Shown: in pieces, positions 6,730-13,592 of the stretch
Position numbering within the stretch: position 1 is the stretch's first letter
Layout: every line of letters begins with the position of its first letter
Source of the DNA: Pseudomonadota bacterium
GTDB lineage: Bacteria > Pseudomonadota > Alphaproteobacteria > Acetobacterales > Acetobacteraceae
DNA: 13,592 nucleotides
Direction: 5' to 3'
NCBI GenBank assembly: GCA_021829055.1
Contig: JAJZCS010000028.1
Coordinates: 1-13,592 of the forward strand
Notes under the pieces: model-generated
Databases searched by the model: none
Told to the model about the DNA's origin: nothing
The model's input: only the letters and a program-made list of their open reading frames with translations
Made by a program: the position numbers and the translations under genes

Positions 6730-8001
6730 TCAGGCGGTCTCGATCAGAATGGCGCGAAAGTCGTTCACGTTCGTGCGGGTTGGACCTGTGATGACAAGAT
6801 CATTCAGTCTGGAGAACACGGTGTAGCCATCGTTGTCGGCGAGCCTGGCGCGAGGATCAATGCCAAGCGCCCGGGCGCGAGCGAGAGTGGTAGGGTCTAT
6901 GCGTGCGCCCGCATTGTCTTCGGTACCGTCAATGCCATCTGTATCGCATGCAATCGCGTGCATCCGAGGGTTTGAGCCAAGCGCGATTGCAAGCGCCAGA
7001 AGAAACTCGGCGTTGCGACCGCCTCGTCCCTTGCCACGCACCGTGACGGTTGTTTCACCGCCAGAAATCAGCACGCATGGGGGTTGCGCAGGCACATGGT
7101 GCTGGGCACAGCTTTGAGCCATGCCAGCCATCACGCGAGCAACGTCGGTGGCTTCGCCTTCGATTGCGTCACCAAGAATTAGCGGCTTGAAGCCAGCTGA
7201 AACGGCAACTGTCGCCGCGGACTCAAGCGATTGCTGCGGGGTCGCAATGACAATGGTGTGGGCACGTGCGAAGGCGGGATCGCCCGGCTTGGGCGTTTCC
7301 GATGCGGTGGAGGTCAGCCATGCCAAGGCTGAGTCAGCAGGGGTAATGGAGTAGCGGCGCAAGATCTCCAATGCTTCTGCACTGGTTGTTGTATCGGGCA
7401 CGGTGGGGCCTGAACCGATGACTGAGGGATCATCGCCCGGGACGTCTGAGATCGCGAGAGTCACGACCGTGGCGGGCGCGGCAGCAGCGGCCAAACGCCC
7501 GCCCTTAATCGCGGAAAGATGCTTACGCACACAATTCATGTCGTGGATATTCGCGCCGCTGCGGAGTAGGCTCCGGTTAATTGCCTGCTTGGCGGCAAGG
7601 TCGATACCTGGTGCGGGCAGAGCGAGCAGGGAGGATGCCCCACCTGATATCAGGCAAAGAACCAGATCATCTTGTGTCAGATTTCGTACGTGAGCCAGAA
7701 TGCGGCTGGCAGCCTGCTGGCCAGCTGCATCAGGAACCGGGTGGGCAGCTTCGATTACCTCGATTCGCTTGCAATGTTCGCCGCCGTGTCCGTACCTGGT
7801 GACAACCAGACCTTGAAGCGGCTTCGATGCTGGCCAGTGTTGCTCGACCGCTTCGGCCATTGCCGCGGCCGCCTTGCCCGCACCAACGACAATGGTCCGG
7901 CCCTTTGGCGGCGGTGGCAGGTACGACGGCAAGCAAAGCGCTGGTGAGGCCGCCTCAACGGCGGCGTTGAACATCCGAAGCAGAAGGTCGGCGTGTTGCA
8001 T
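6730..8001 (-). CDS. Glycerate 2-kinase, MOFRL family (often annotated hydroxypyruvate reductase TtuD)
   Basis: This 423-residue enzyme phosphorylates D-glycerate, most likely to 2-phosphoglycerate, as known for the GckA/TtuD class; some members were named hydroxypyruvate reductases. Family motifs are IVVGAGKAAAAMAEA (37-51), LISGGASSLLALP (117-129), VRKHLSAIKGGRLA (158-171), the ISDVPGDDPSVIGSGPT loop (184-200), and in the C-terminal MOFRL domain GRGGRNAEFLLA (325-336), DTDGIDG (353-359) and TGPTRTNVNDFR (405-416). It is the last gene of the gcl-hyi-garR operon, 31 bases after the reductase, with only a weak ribosome site. The context supports the kinase function: the reductase upstream makes D-glycerate and no other glycerate kinase is present here. 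Confidence 0.93.
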   Translation of the reverse strand: MQHADLLLRMFNAAVEAASPALCLPSYLPPPPKGRTIVVGAGKAAAAMAEAVEQHWPASKPLQGLVVTRYGHGGEHCKRIEVIEAAHPVPDAAGQQAASRILAHVRNLTQDDLVLCLISGGASSLLALPAPGIDLAAKQAINRSLLRSGANIHDMNCVRKHLSAIKGGRLAAAAAPATVVTLAISDVPGDDPSVIGSGPTVPDTTTSAEALEILRRYSITPADSALAWLTSTASETPKPGDPAFARAHTIVIATPQQSLESAATVAVSAGFKPLILGDAIEGEATDVARVMAGMAQSCAQHHVPAQPPCVLISGGETTVTVRGKGRGGRNAEFLLALAIALGSNPRMHAIACDTDGIDGTEDNAGARIDPTTLARARALGIDPRARLADNDGYTVFSRLNDLVITGPTRTNVNDFRAILIETA

Positions 8002-8032
8002 GGCAATCGTTTCGCGTTGGCTGATTACGCAG

Positions 8033-8920
8033 TTAACCCTTTACGACCTCATGGCAGGCAAGGCGCTCAAGGACGCGGACCATACCAGAATGATCCCACG
8101 CTGCACCGCCTGCTGCGACGGCTGCGTTGAACAATTCCTGCGCGGTCGCAGTGTTCGGCAGGCTGATGCCTAGGGCACGAGCCCCGGAAAGTGCAAGATT
8201 CAGGTCTTTCTGGTGCAATTCAATACGGAAGCCCGGGTTGAAATTACGCGTGATCATGCGCTCACCATGGACTTCAAGAATGCGGGAATTGGCGAATCCT
8301 CCCATCAACGCGGTGCGCACGCGTGCGGGATCAGCGCCAGCCTTGGATGCAAACAGCAAGGCTTCACCAACGGCCTCAATTGTGAGCGCAACAATGATTT
8401 GGTTTGCTACTTTTGTTGTTTGGCCGTCTCCATTACCCCCGACCAAGGTGATGTTCTTGCCCATCAGCTCGAAGAGCGGCTTGACTTTTGCAAAGGCACC
8501 TTCAGGTCCACCAACCATGATGGTCAGCGTTGCCGCTTTGGCGCCGACTTCACCGCCTGATACGGGCGCATCAAGATAATCACAGCCAAGCGCGTTGATC
8601 CGTGCGGCGAAATCTTTTGTTGCTATTGGCGAGATCGAACTCATGTCGACCACGATTTTCCCGGGCGCTACCCCTTCGGCAACGCCATTCTTGCCGAACA
8701 AGACATTTTCGACGTGCGGGGTGTCGGGAACCATGGTGATGATGATATCAGCGTGTGACGCCACTTCACGGCTACTGGCGCACGCTGTTGCGCCTTGGTC
8801 AATCAGCGCTTGCGGTACCTTGACGACGTCATAAACGAAAAGCTTATGGCCGCCAGTAATGAGATGAGACGCCATGGGGTTGCCCATGATGCCGAGACCG
8901 ATGAACCCTATGTTGCTCAT
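8033..8920 (-). CDS. Tartronate semialdehyde reductase (2-hydroxy-3-oxopropionate reductase), GarR/GlxR type
   Basis: Cytoplasmic NAD(P)H-dependent enzyme of the beta-hydroxyacid dehydrogenase family, 295 residues, reducing tartronate semialdehyde to D-glycerate. The N-terminal Rossmann fold has GFIGLGIMGNPMA (5-17), the substrate motif is DAPVSGGEVGAKAATLTIMV (117-136), the catalytic lysine is K170 in GQTTKVANQII, and the C-terminal helix domain includes HQKDLNLAL (236-244). By sequence alone it could be another beta-hydroxyacid dehydrogenase such as 3-hydroxyisobutyrate dehydrogenase. Its place between hyi and the glycerate kinase gene, and the GEVGAKAATLTIMVGG wording, make the tartronate semialdehyde assignment strong. 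AGGA lies about 9 bases before the ATG, and the gene begins 18 bases after hyi. Confidence 0.94.
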   Translation of the reverse strand: MSNIGFIGLGIMGNPMASHLITGGHKLFVYDVVKVPQALIDQGATACASSREVASHADIIITMVPDTPHVENVLFGKNGVAEGVAPGKIVVDMSSISPIATKDFAARINALGCDYLDAPVSGGEVGAKAATLTIMVGGPEGAFAKVKPLFELMGKNITLVGGNGDGQTTKVANQIIVALTIEAVGEALLFASKAGADPARVRTALMGGFANSRILEVHGERMITRNFNPGFRIELHQKDLNLALSGARALGISLPNTATAQELFNAAVAAGGAAWDHSGMVRVLERLACHEVVKG

Positions 8921-8938
8921 GTGATGCGATCCTGTTTG

Positions 8939-9715
8939 TTAGCGATTGAGAGATGCACGCCAGCCGAGCCCCGCTTCCGTTTCCGTAGCAGGCTTGTATT
9001 CACATCCAATCCAGCCGGTGTATCCGAGTTCGTCAATCCGCCGGAACAGATATTGGAAATTGATTTCACCCGTACCGGGTTCGTGACGACCTGGATTATC
9101 CGCAAGCTGGATATGACTGATTCGTGCGAGATTTGTTTCGATTGTACGAGCGAGGTCGCCTTCCATTACCTGAGCATGGTAGATGTCATATTGGAGCTTG
9201 AGATTAGGCGCTCCAACCTCATCGATGATCGCCAGCGCTTGCGCGCTACGATTAACAAAGAAGCCGGGAATATCGCGCGTGTTAACCGGTTCCAGAAGCA
9301 GCGTGAGACCAGCAGCTGCCAAAGCTGGCGCAGCAAATTTCAGATTATCCACTAAGGTTTCATGAGCAATTGCAGCGTCGCCCGGCGCAACAATACCGGC
9401 GAGACAGTTGATCTGCTTGCAGCCTAATGCAGTGGCGTATTCGATCGCTTTGGTGACACCCTCGCGAAATTCAGCACGACGTTTAGGATCACACGCGATA
9501 CCACGATCTCCTTTTTCCCAGTTTCCGGCAGGAAGATTATGTAAAACAAGCGTTAGATGATTGCTGGTCAGAGCCGCTTTTAGTTCGGCTTTCTCGAAGG
9601 CGTAGGGAAAAAGAAATTCAACGGCCTCAAAACCAGCGCGTGCAGCAGCAGCGAAGCGGTCTAGAAAAGGCCGTTCGGTGAACAACATGGTCAGGTTGGC
9701 GGCAAAGCGCGGCAT
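8939..9715 (-). CDS. hyi: Hydroxypyruvate isomerase
   Basis: This 258-residue TIM-barrel enzyme of the AP-endonuclease-2/xylose isomerase superfamily interconverts hydroxypyruvate and tartronate semialdehyde. The start MPRFAANLTMLFTE is typical of Hyi. Likely metal and substrate residues are E142 (LLLEPVNTRDIPG), D177 (QYDIYHAQ), H201/Q203 (ISHIQLADNPGRHEPGTGE) and E239 (GCEYKP). AGGAG lies six bases before the ATG. It is the second gene of the operon, separated from gcl by 105 bases that contain inverted repeats. Confidence 0.95.
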   Translation of the reverse strand: MPRFAANLTMLFTERPFLDRFAAAARAGFEAVEFLFPYAFEKAELKAALTSNHLTLVLHNLPAGNWEKGDRGIACDPKRRAEFREGVTKAIEYATALGCKQINCLAGIVAPGDAAIAHETLVDNLKFAAPALAAAGLTLLLEPVNTRDIPGFFVNRSAQALAIIDEVGAPNLKLQYDIYHAQVMEGDLARTIETNLARISHIQLADNPGRHEPGTGEINFQYLFRRIDELGYTGWIGCEYKPATETEAGLGWRASLNR

Positions 9716-9751
9716 AACGTACTCCTGAGTGAAAGTTTTATCCTAAGCAGG

Positions 9752-9817
9752 CAACGTTCTTTAGCTATTCCCTGGTAAGTAAGGTGCTCTTTCCAGAAAA
9801 CAAAGCAAAGAACATTG
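9752..9817 (-). repeat. Nested imperfect inverted repeats between gcl and hyi
   Basis: The outer arms are CAACGTTCTTT (9752-9762) and AAAGAACATTG (9807-9817), which pair over 10 of 11 positions. Inside is a second pair, CTGGTAAG (9772-9779) and CTTTCCAG (9789-9796), pairing at 7 of 8 around a 9-base loop. Together they could fold in the polycistronic mRNA. No run of T follows on the minus strand, so it does not look like a classical intrinsic terminator; a partial stop, an RNA-processing or stability element, or an operator are possible. Confidence 0.4.
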
Positions 9818-9820
9818 GTT

Positions 9821-11647
9821 CTATCGTTTTGCAGGCTCCAGGGTCTTGTTCGCCTGAATGCCCTTATCGCGACTTCCCTCAAGAGACAAGTTGGGATCGA
9901 GGCAGAGGATCTCTTCGAACTCGTTGACTGCATCGATTTCGGTGCCCATCGAGATGTTGGTTACTCGCTCGAGAATGAACTCAAGGACGACCGGAACCTG
10001 ATGTTCTTCCATTAATGCATGGGCCCGAGCAAATGCATCCTTAAATTCGTTCGGGCTTTTCACCCGGATCGCTTTACAACCGAGACCTTCGGCGACGGCA
10101 ACGTGATCGACACCGTAACCGCGTACATTGTCTTGGTCGGGATCGGCATTGATGTTGTCAAACGCGAGGCTGACTTCATAATCCATCTGGAAGCCTCGCT
10201 GTGCTTGGCGGATCAGCCCGAGATAAGAATTGTTCACCACTATATGCAGATATGGCAACTTGTGCTGGGCGCCCACCGCGAGTTCCTCAAGCATAAACTG
10301 GAAGTCGAAGTCGCCGGAGAGTGCAACAATTTTTTTGTTCGGTGCTGCGGCTCGTACGCCCAGTGCTGCTGGGAGGGTCCAGCCCAGAGGCCCCGCTTGC
10401 CCGCAGTTGATCCAATTGCGCGGTTTGTACACATGCAAGAACTGCGCACCGGCAATCTGCGAAAGCCCAATAGTGCTGACATAGCACGTATCACGGTCGA
10501 GAGTCTGGTTCATTTCCTCGTATACGCGCTGTGGCTTCAACGGGACGTTGTCGAAGTGGCTTTTGCGCAGCATCACTGCTTTGCGGTGTCCGCATTCAGC
10601 AACCCACTCGGACCGATCCCTCAGCTTTCCAGCAGCCTTCATTTCGTGGGCAACCGTGATGAACATGTCGAGCGCTGCGCCAGCGTCTGAAACGATGCCA
10701 TAGTCGGGGCCGAACACCCGACCGATTTGTGTCGGTTCGATATCGACATGAACGAAGCGTCGGCCTTTTATGTACGTTTCGATTGATCCGGTGTGCCGGT
10801 TTGCCCATCGGTTGCCGATACCGAGAACGAAATCCGACCTGAGGAAATTGGCGTTGCCGTAACGGTGACTCGTCTGAAGGCCGACCATCCCAACCATGAG
10901 TGGATGATCATCCGGTATTGTGCCCCAACCCATCAGCGTGGGGATAACCGGAACCCCGGTCAGTTCTGCGAACTCGACCAGACGGTCGCTGGCGTCGGCG
11001 TTTATGATGCCACCACCGGCAATGATTACAGGTCGTTCAGCATCATTCAGCATCCCTACCGCCCTCTCTGCCTGACGACGAGTTGCTGCAGGTTTATGGA
11101 CGGCAAGCGGCTGATACGTCTCGTCATCGAATTCGATTTCAGCCATCTGCACGTCAATGGGCAGGTCAATGAGGACTGGCCCCGGACGGCCAGAACGCAT
11201 TACATAGAATGCCTGCTGAAATACCATTGGCACTAAAGCGGGCTCACGGACGCAAACGGCCCACTTGGTCACCCCTTTTGCGATCGTTTCGATGTCAACG
11301 GCCTGAAAATCTTCCTTGTATAGTTTGGCCCGCGGCGCTTGTCCGGTGATGCACAGGATCGGAATCGAGTCGGCCTGCGCAGCGTAAAGACCGGTGATCA
11401 TGTCCGTTCCCGCTGGTCCTGAGGTGCCAATGCAGACGCCGATGTTGCCCGCTGCCGCGCGAGAATAGCCATCTGCCATGTGAGAGGCTCCCTCGACATG
11501 CCGGGCCAAAATGTGGCGGATGGTGCCACGTGCCCTCATCGCGGCGTAGAATGGATTGATTGCAGCTCCAGGGACGCCAAAAGCCGTAGTGATTCCCTCC
11601 CGTTCAAGCACGCGAACGGCTGCTTCGGTCGCTCTCATTTTCGCCAT
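9821..11647 (-). CDS. gcl: Glyoxylate carboligase (tartronate semialdehyde synthase)
   Basis: ThDP-dependent enzyme, 608 residues, that condenses two glyoxylates into tartronate semialdehyde and CO2. Most of the length is very close to E. coli Gcl as I know it: MAKMRA at the start, [14 protein letters not shown] (21-34), [18 protein letters not shown] (44-61), [10 protein letters not shown] (421-430), the ThDP-Mg motif SGDFDFQFM...VNNSYLGLI (444-479), and [11 protein letters not shown] (562-572). V51 stands where nearly all other ThDP enzymes have the catalytic glutamate, a known hallmark of Gcl. The C-terminal 30 or so residues differ from E. coli. GGAGGG lies five bases before the ATG. It is the first gene of the operon and diverges from the iclR gene. 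Confidence 0.97.
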   Translation of the reverse strand: MAKMRATEAAVRVLEREGITTAFGVPGAAINPFYAAMRARGTIRHILARHVEGASHMADGYSRAAAGNIGVCIGTSGPAGTDMITGLYAAQADSIPILCITGQAPRAKLYKEDFQAVDIETIAKGVTKWAVCVREPALVPMVFQQAFYVMRSGRPGPVLIDLPIDVQMAEIEFDDETYQPLAVHKPAATRRQAERAVGMLNDAERPVIIAGGGIINADASDRLVEFAELTGVPVIPTLMGWGTIPDDHPLMVGMVGLQTSHRYGNANFLRSDFVLGIGNRWANRHTGSIETYIKGRRFVHVDIEPTQIGRVFGPDYGIVSDAGAALDMFITVAHEMKAAGKLRDRSEWVAECGHRKAVMLRKSHFDNVPLKPQRVYEEMNQTLDRDTCYVSTIGLSQIAGAQFLHVYKPRNWINCGQAGPLGWTLPAALGVRAAAPNKKIVALSGDFDFQFMLEELAVGAQHKLPYLHIVVNNSYLGLIRQAQRGFQMDYEVSLAFDNINADPDQDNVRGYGVDHVAVAEGLGCKAIRVKSPNEFKDAFARAHALMEEHQVPVVLEFILERVTNISMGTEIDAVNEFEEILCLDPNLSLEGSRDKGIQANKTLEPAKR

Positions 11648-11751
11648 GTGTTCCCTCCATCACAATCCAGCATGCGAGGCATATATGAGATATACGATCG
11701 ATCACAAAATTTTTGGATAGTATTCCGCACAACGGGATCCGCTTCATTTTC

Positions 11752-11767
11752 TCTTGAATATTCAAGA
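11752..11767. promoter_or_regulatory. Perfect 16-base palindrome, candidate IclR-family operator
   Basis: TCTTGAATATTCAAGA is a perfect inverted repeat with no spacer. It overlaps the candidate iclR -35 (TTGAAT) and lies about 45 bases upstream of the candidate gcl -35. IclR-family repressors typically bind palindromes of about 15 bases in the shared regulator/target spacer, so the position fits binding by the adjacent regulator. Binding is inferred. Confidence 0.5.
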
Positions 11768-11797
11768 ATTTAGTAAATTTTATAAAAATAATCGAAA

Positions 11798-11819
11798 ATT
11801 TCCCGATGGATTTCCCGAT
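11798..11819 (+). repeat. Tandem direct repeat ATTTCCCGAT upstream of iclR
   Basis: The 10-base unit occurs at 11798-11807 and 11810-11819, a 12-base period, downstream of the candidate iclR promoter and so probably in its 5' leader. A related reverse-orientation GGGAAAA lies at 11836-11842. It may be a secondary regulator site or a chance product of AT-rich sequence. Confidence 0.35.
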
Positions 11820-11845
11820 ATTTTTTCCGCATGGTGGGAAAACGT

Positions 11846-11859
11846 CCGTTTTTTAACGG
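11846..11859 (+). other. Small hairpin just before the iclR ribosome site
   Basis: CCGTT-TTTT-AACGG forms a 5-base-pair stem with a 4-base loop, three bases before AGGAG (11863-11867). It is too short and lacks the following T run of a terminator. It may slightly affect iclR translation. Confidence 0.25.
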
Positions 11860-11880
11860 CCCAGGAGCAAGAAATTCAGC

Positions 11881-12741
11881 ATGGCACCATTGCGGGCTGT
11901 ACTATCCCGCCGACCGCCAACGCGCGTCGGAGCAGACCAGGTTCGGTCTCTTGTGCGCGCTCTCGCGCTTCTAAACCGGATTGCCGAGGGGCCTGATGCA
12001 GGGGTAAGTCTCACGGATCTGGCACAGCAGGTGGGCTTGCCTACATCGACCGCCCATCGACTTCTCACCACGCTTGAGCAGGAGCGCTACGCGCGTTTCA
12101 GTCAGGAGGAACGCTTGTGGTCGGTAGGTGTGCAAGCATTTGTTGCCGGTTGCGCGTTTACCAAGACCCGTGGACTTGTCGCCGTCGCGCGACCGCACAT
12201 GCACACGCTGATGGAGCATAGCGGCGAGACGGCCAATCTGGCCGTCGAGGACGCTGGAGAGGCAGTCTATCTCGCTCAAGTCGAAAGCCGACAGTTGATG
12301 CGGGCCTTCGCGCGACCGGGGTCGCGGGTGCCGTTACACTGCTCTGCGGTTGGCAAAGCACTTCTTTCTACGACTTCGGACAAATACTTGGCAAAAATTT
12401 TAGCTCGGCATGGAATGCCGCGTTTGACGGCCAAGACGATCATTTCACCGGCGCCGTTGCGGGCCGAGCTCGATCAAGTGCGGATGCTGGGTTACGCAAT
12501 CGATGACGAGGAACATGAGGTCGGCCTGCGCTGCATTGCAGCGCCGATCTTCGATGAAACCGGAGATGTTATTGCGGCAGTGTCGGTATCAGGCCCGATG
12601 GTGCGGATTGACGATGAACGAATGCGGCAGCTGGGTACGTCCGTACGGGAGGTTGCGCAGACCATCTCGGCAGAGATGGGGGGGCTACGCGCGGCTGATT
12701 TTCACAGTGAGCTGGACGCACGTCGGGCAGGGGGGCGATGA
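11881..12741 (+). CDS. IclR-family transcriptional regulator, AllR-like
   Basis: A 286-residue regulator with an N-terminal winged helix-turn-helix (about 20-82; SLTDLAQQVGLPTSTAHRLL at 43-62 is the recognition unit) and a C-terminal IclR effector domain (about 97-265; ETANLAVEDAGEAVYLAQVE, HCSAVGKALLS, HEVGLRCIAAPIFD, AAVSVSGP). It resembles E. coli AllR, a glyoxylate-responsive repressor of gcl. C218, S235 and S237 appear to match AllR positions that contact glyoxylate, as far as I recall that structure, while the AllR Gly-Ala pair before the GKAL motif is Ala-Val here. It diverges from gcl and so most likely controls it. AGGAG lies 13 bases before the ATG, a long spacing, so the start is slightly uncertain. 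Its stop lies two bases from the convergent holA stop. Confidence 0.92.
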   Translation: MAPLRAVLSRRPPTRVGADQVRSLVRALALLNRIAEGPDAGVSLTDLAQQVGLPTSTAHRLLTTLEQERYARFSQEERLWSVGVQAFVAGCAFTKTRGLVAVARPHMHTLMEHSGETANLAVEDAGEAVYLAQVESRQLMRAFARPGSRVPLHCSAVGKALLSTTSDKYLAKILARHGMPRLTAKTIISPAPLRAELDQVRMLGYAIDDEEHEVGLRCIAAPIFDETGDVIAAVSVSGPMVRIDDERMRQLGTSVREVAQTISAEMGGLRAADFHSELDARRAGGR

Positions 12742-12743
12742 GA

Positions 12744-13592
12744 TCAGGGCCGACCGCTGGCAATGGCCAAAATCAATTGCCGGCAAATCAGCTCAGGAGC
12801 TGCACCGGTCTGTTTGCAAGCCAATTCGGCTTGAAGGGCCACCTTGATCGAGGTCATGATTTCAGCTTCCAGCCATCGACCCACTGCCTTTGTGACTAGG
12901 GGAAGGCGGCGAAAAAAAATAGGGGGGCGCGCGGAAGCAATTGCCGCCCGTGGAGCGGCTCCGCTCGCCACGGCATGGGCCAGTAGCCGCAGTTTGCCGA
13001 GTTCGTTGAGCATCATTCGGATAATGGCAATCGGCGCGGCACCGTCATCCAAGGCGATGCTAAGGATACGATCAGCCGTTGGCAGGTCGCCGGCCAATGC
13101 CGCGTCAATCGCTTGTTGCATTGAGGCACTCCCCTGATCGTCGAGCACTTCGTCGACTGCAGGCGTATCTATCTTGCCGCTCTTGCCGGCGAAAAGAATT
13201 AGACGCTCGGCGGCATCGTGCAGCGTTCCAGTGTCGCCGCCGAGACGCGCCGAGACCATAGCCAGTGCCTCGCGGCTGATTTCGGTGTTGGAACTCCGGA
13301 ACAGTTCAGCCAGCGCAGTACTGCGCGCAGCTTCATCGAGCAGATAGCAAGCGATCGCTGCAGCATTATCGCGATCTGTCGCGAATTTGCGCAGCGTGGA
13401 ACCGGTGGAAAGGTCACCAGCAAGCGCAATGATGAGCGAAGTACTTTTTTCTGCCAGGGCGGCCTCGATGTACTTCATATGGCCATCAGCAGCGTCGTGA
13501 AAAAGAACGACTCGCCTACTGTTGCCGAAGGATGATGCGGTCGCCTCCTCCGGCAGGCAATCGACCTGATCGGCTGTGAGCTCGCTGACCTG
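12744..13592 (-). CDS. holA: DNA polymerase III delta subunit (clamp loader), N-terminus cut by window edge
   Basis: The delta subunit opens the beta sliding clamp and is part of the replicative clamp loader. The frame is open from the right edge to the TGA at 12744, giving 282 residues; the family is about 340, so some 60 N-terminal residues are missing. Recognisable stretches are the start of the visible part with FGNSRRVVLFHDAADGHMKY (about 24-43), SREALAMVSARLGGDTGTLH in the middle, and the C-terminal collar domain with ARPPIFFRRLPLVTKA. An internal ATG at 13478 is not the true start, because the conserved upstream residues are in frame. A run of eight A on the plus strand (12913-12920) lies within the codons for PPIFFRR and leaves the frame intact. 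Confidence 0.9.
   Translation of the reverse strand, partial: QVSELTADQVDCLPEEATASSFGNSRRVVLFHDAADGHMKYIEAALAEKSTSLIIALAGDLSTGSTLRKFATDRDNAAAIACYLLDEAARSTALAELFRSSNTEISREALAMVSARLGGDTGTLHDAAERLILFAGKSGKIDTPAVDEVLDDQGSASMQQAIDAALAGDLPTADRILSIALDDGAAPIAIIRMMLNELGKLRLLAHAVASGAAPRAAIASARPPIFFRRLPLVTKAVGRWLEAEIMTSIKVALQAELACKQTGAAPELICRQLILAIASGRP

Larger units (their letters stand above)
11648..11880. promoter_or_regulatory. Divergent gcl/iclR control region
   Basis: A conspicuously AT-rich spacer of 233 bases between divergent genes. For gcl a sigma-70-like pair on the minus strand is TTGTGA (11707-11702) and TATATG (11685-11680) with 16-base spacing. For iclR, TTGAAT (11755-11760) lies upstream of AT-rich -10 candidates TTTTAT (11778-11783, 17-base spacing) or TATAAA (11781-11786, 20-base spacing). 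It also holds a 16-base perfect palindrome, an 11-base odd-centred palindrome CAAAATTTTTG (11705-11715) that overlaps the gcl -35, a tandem repeat and a small hairpin. Promoter calls are by eye only. Confidence 0.5.

Noticed and set aside
6666..6733. 9-base inverted repeat CTGAGGCTG / CAGCCTCAG, with an inner CTGGC-TGG-GCCAG hairpin (6696-6708), at the convergent ends of the kinase genes
   Set aside because: It could be a shared terminator, but the arms are 50 bases apart, the inner stem is only 5 pairs, no T run follows on either strand and most of it is coding.
8127..8579. 150-codon plus-strand open frame opposite the tartronate semialdehyde reductase
   Set aside because: Antisense shadow of a gene with intact catalytic motifs.
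10019..10690. 223-codon plus-strand open frame opposite gcl
   Set aside because: Long, but wholly antisense to a near-canonical Gcl and without recognisable motifs.
11754..11996. 80-codon plus-strand frame covering the gcl/iclR spacer and the iclR start
   Set aside because: It lies mostly in the AT-rich control region, overlaps iclR in another frame and has no ribosome site or domain.
12913..12926. A8 run followed closely by G6 inside holA, suspected frameshift site
   Set aside because: The reading frame is continuous and the encoded PPIFFRR motif is as expected, so there is no sign of a frameshift.
1..13592. Search for tRNA, rRNA, CRISPR arrays, insertion sequences, prophage and attachment sites
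   Set aside because: No repeat-spacer arrays, transposase or integrase motifs, terminal inverted repeats or tRNA-like folds were seen; gene content and packing look like ordinary chromosome.

Overview
The window looks like chromosomal DNA of an alphaproteobacterium, most plausibly of the acetic acid bacteria (Acetobacteraceae). This is inferred from four things: a short HPr kinase of the alphaproteobacterial type, the gene order hprK-rapZ-EIIA-HPr-EI, a holA gene with alphaproteobacterial wording, and a moderately GC-rich, tightly packed layout. I cannot name the genus. I saw no insertion sequence, prophage, tRNA, rRNA or CRISPR. Coding regions fill nearly everything; the only sizeable gaps are 3136-3409 and 11648-11880.

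Region 1 (1-3135, minus strand) is a regulatory phosphotransferase (PTS) operon. Transcribed right to left it reads hprK, rapZ, an EIIA of the mannose family, HPr (ptsH) and the N-terminal two thirds of Enzyme I (ptsI, running off the left edge). Two junctions are 4-base ATGA overlaps, which points to translational coupling. No EIIB or EIIC permease domain is visible, so this is probably a phosphorylation cascade that senses PEP and energy state rather than a sugar importer.

Region 2 (3410-6716, plus strand) diverges from region 1. It encodes a periplasmic HtrA/Deg serine protease with one PDZ domain, then an OmpR-type response regulator whose start overlaps the protease stop by one base, then a membrane histidine kinase. 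This looks like an envelope-stress operon in which a protease and its two-component system are made together.

Region 3 (6730-11647, minus strand) is a complete glycerate pathway for glyoxylate assimilation: gcl (glyoxylate carboligase), hyi (hydroxypyruvate isomerase), a garR/glxR-type tartronate semialdehyde reductase and a MOFRL-type glycerate 2-kinase. Together they convert two glyoxylates to 2-phosphoglycerate plus CO2. Diverging from gcl at 11881-12741 is an IclR-family regulator resembling AllR, the likely controller. The AT-rich spacer between them holds a perfect 16-base palindrome that is a good operator candidate.

Region 4 (12744-13592, minus strand) is holA, the delta subunit of the DNA polymerase III clamp loader, missing its N-terminus at the right edge. 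It converges on iclR with only two bases between them.

I did not find a wholly new system. The observations most worth checking are the iclR/gcl palindrome, the non-canonical Walker A motif in RapZ, the unusual phosphorylation-site motif in Enzyme I, the protease/two-component operon with a direct repeat upstream, and the nested inverted repeats between gcl and hyi.
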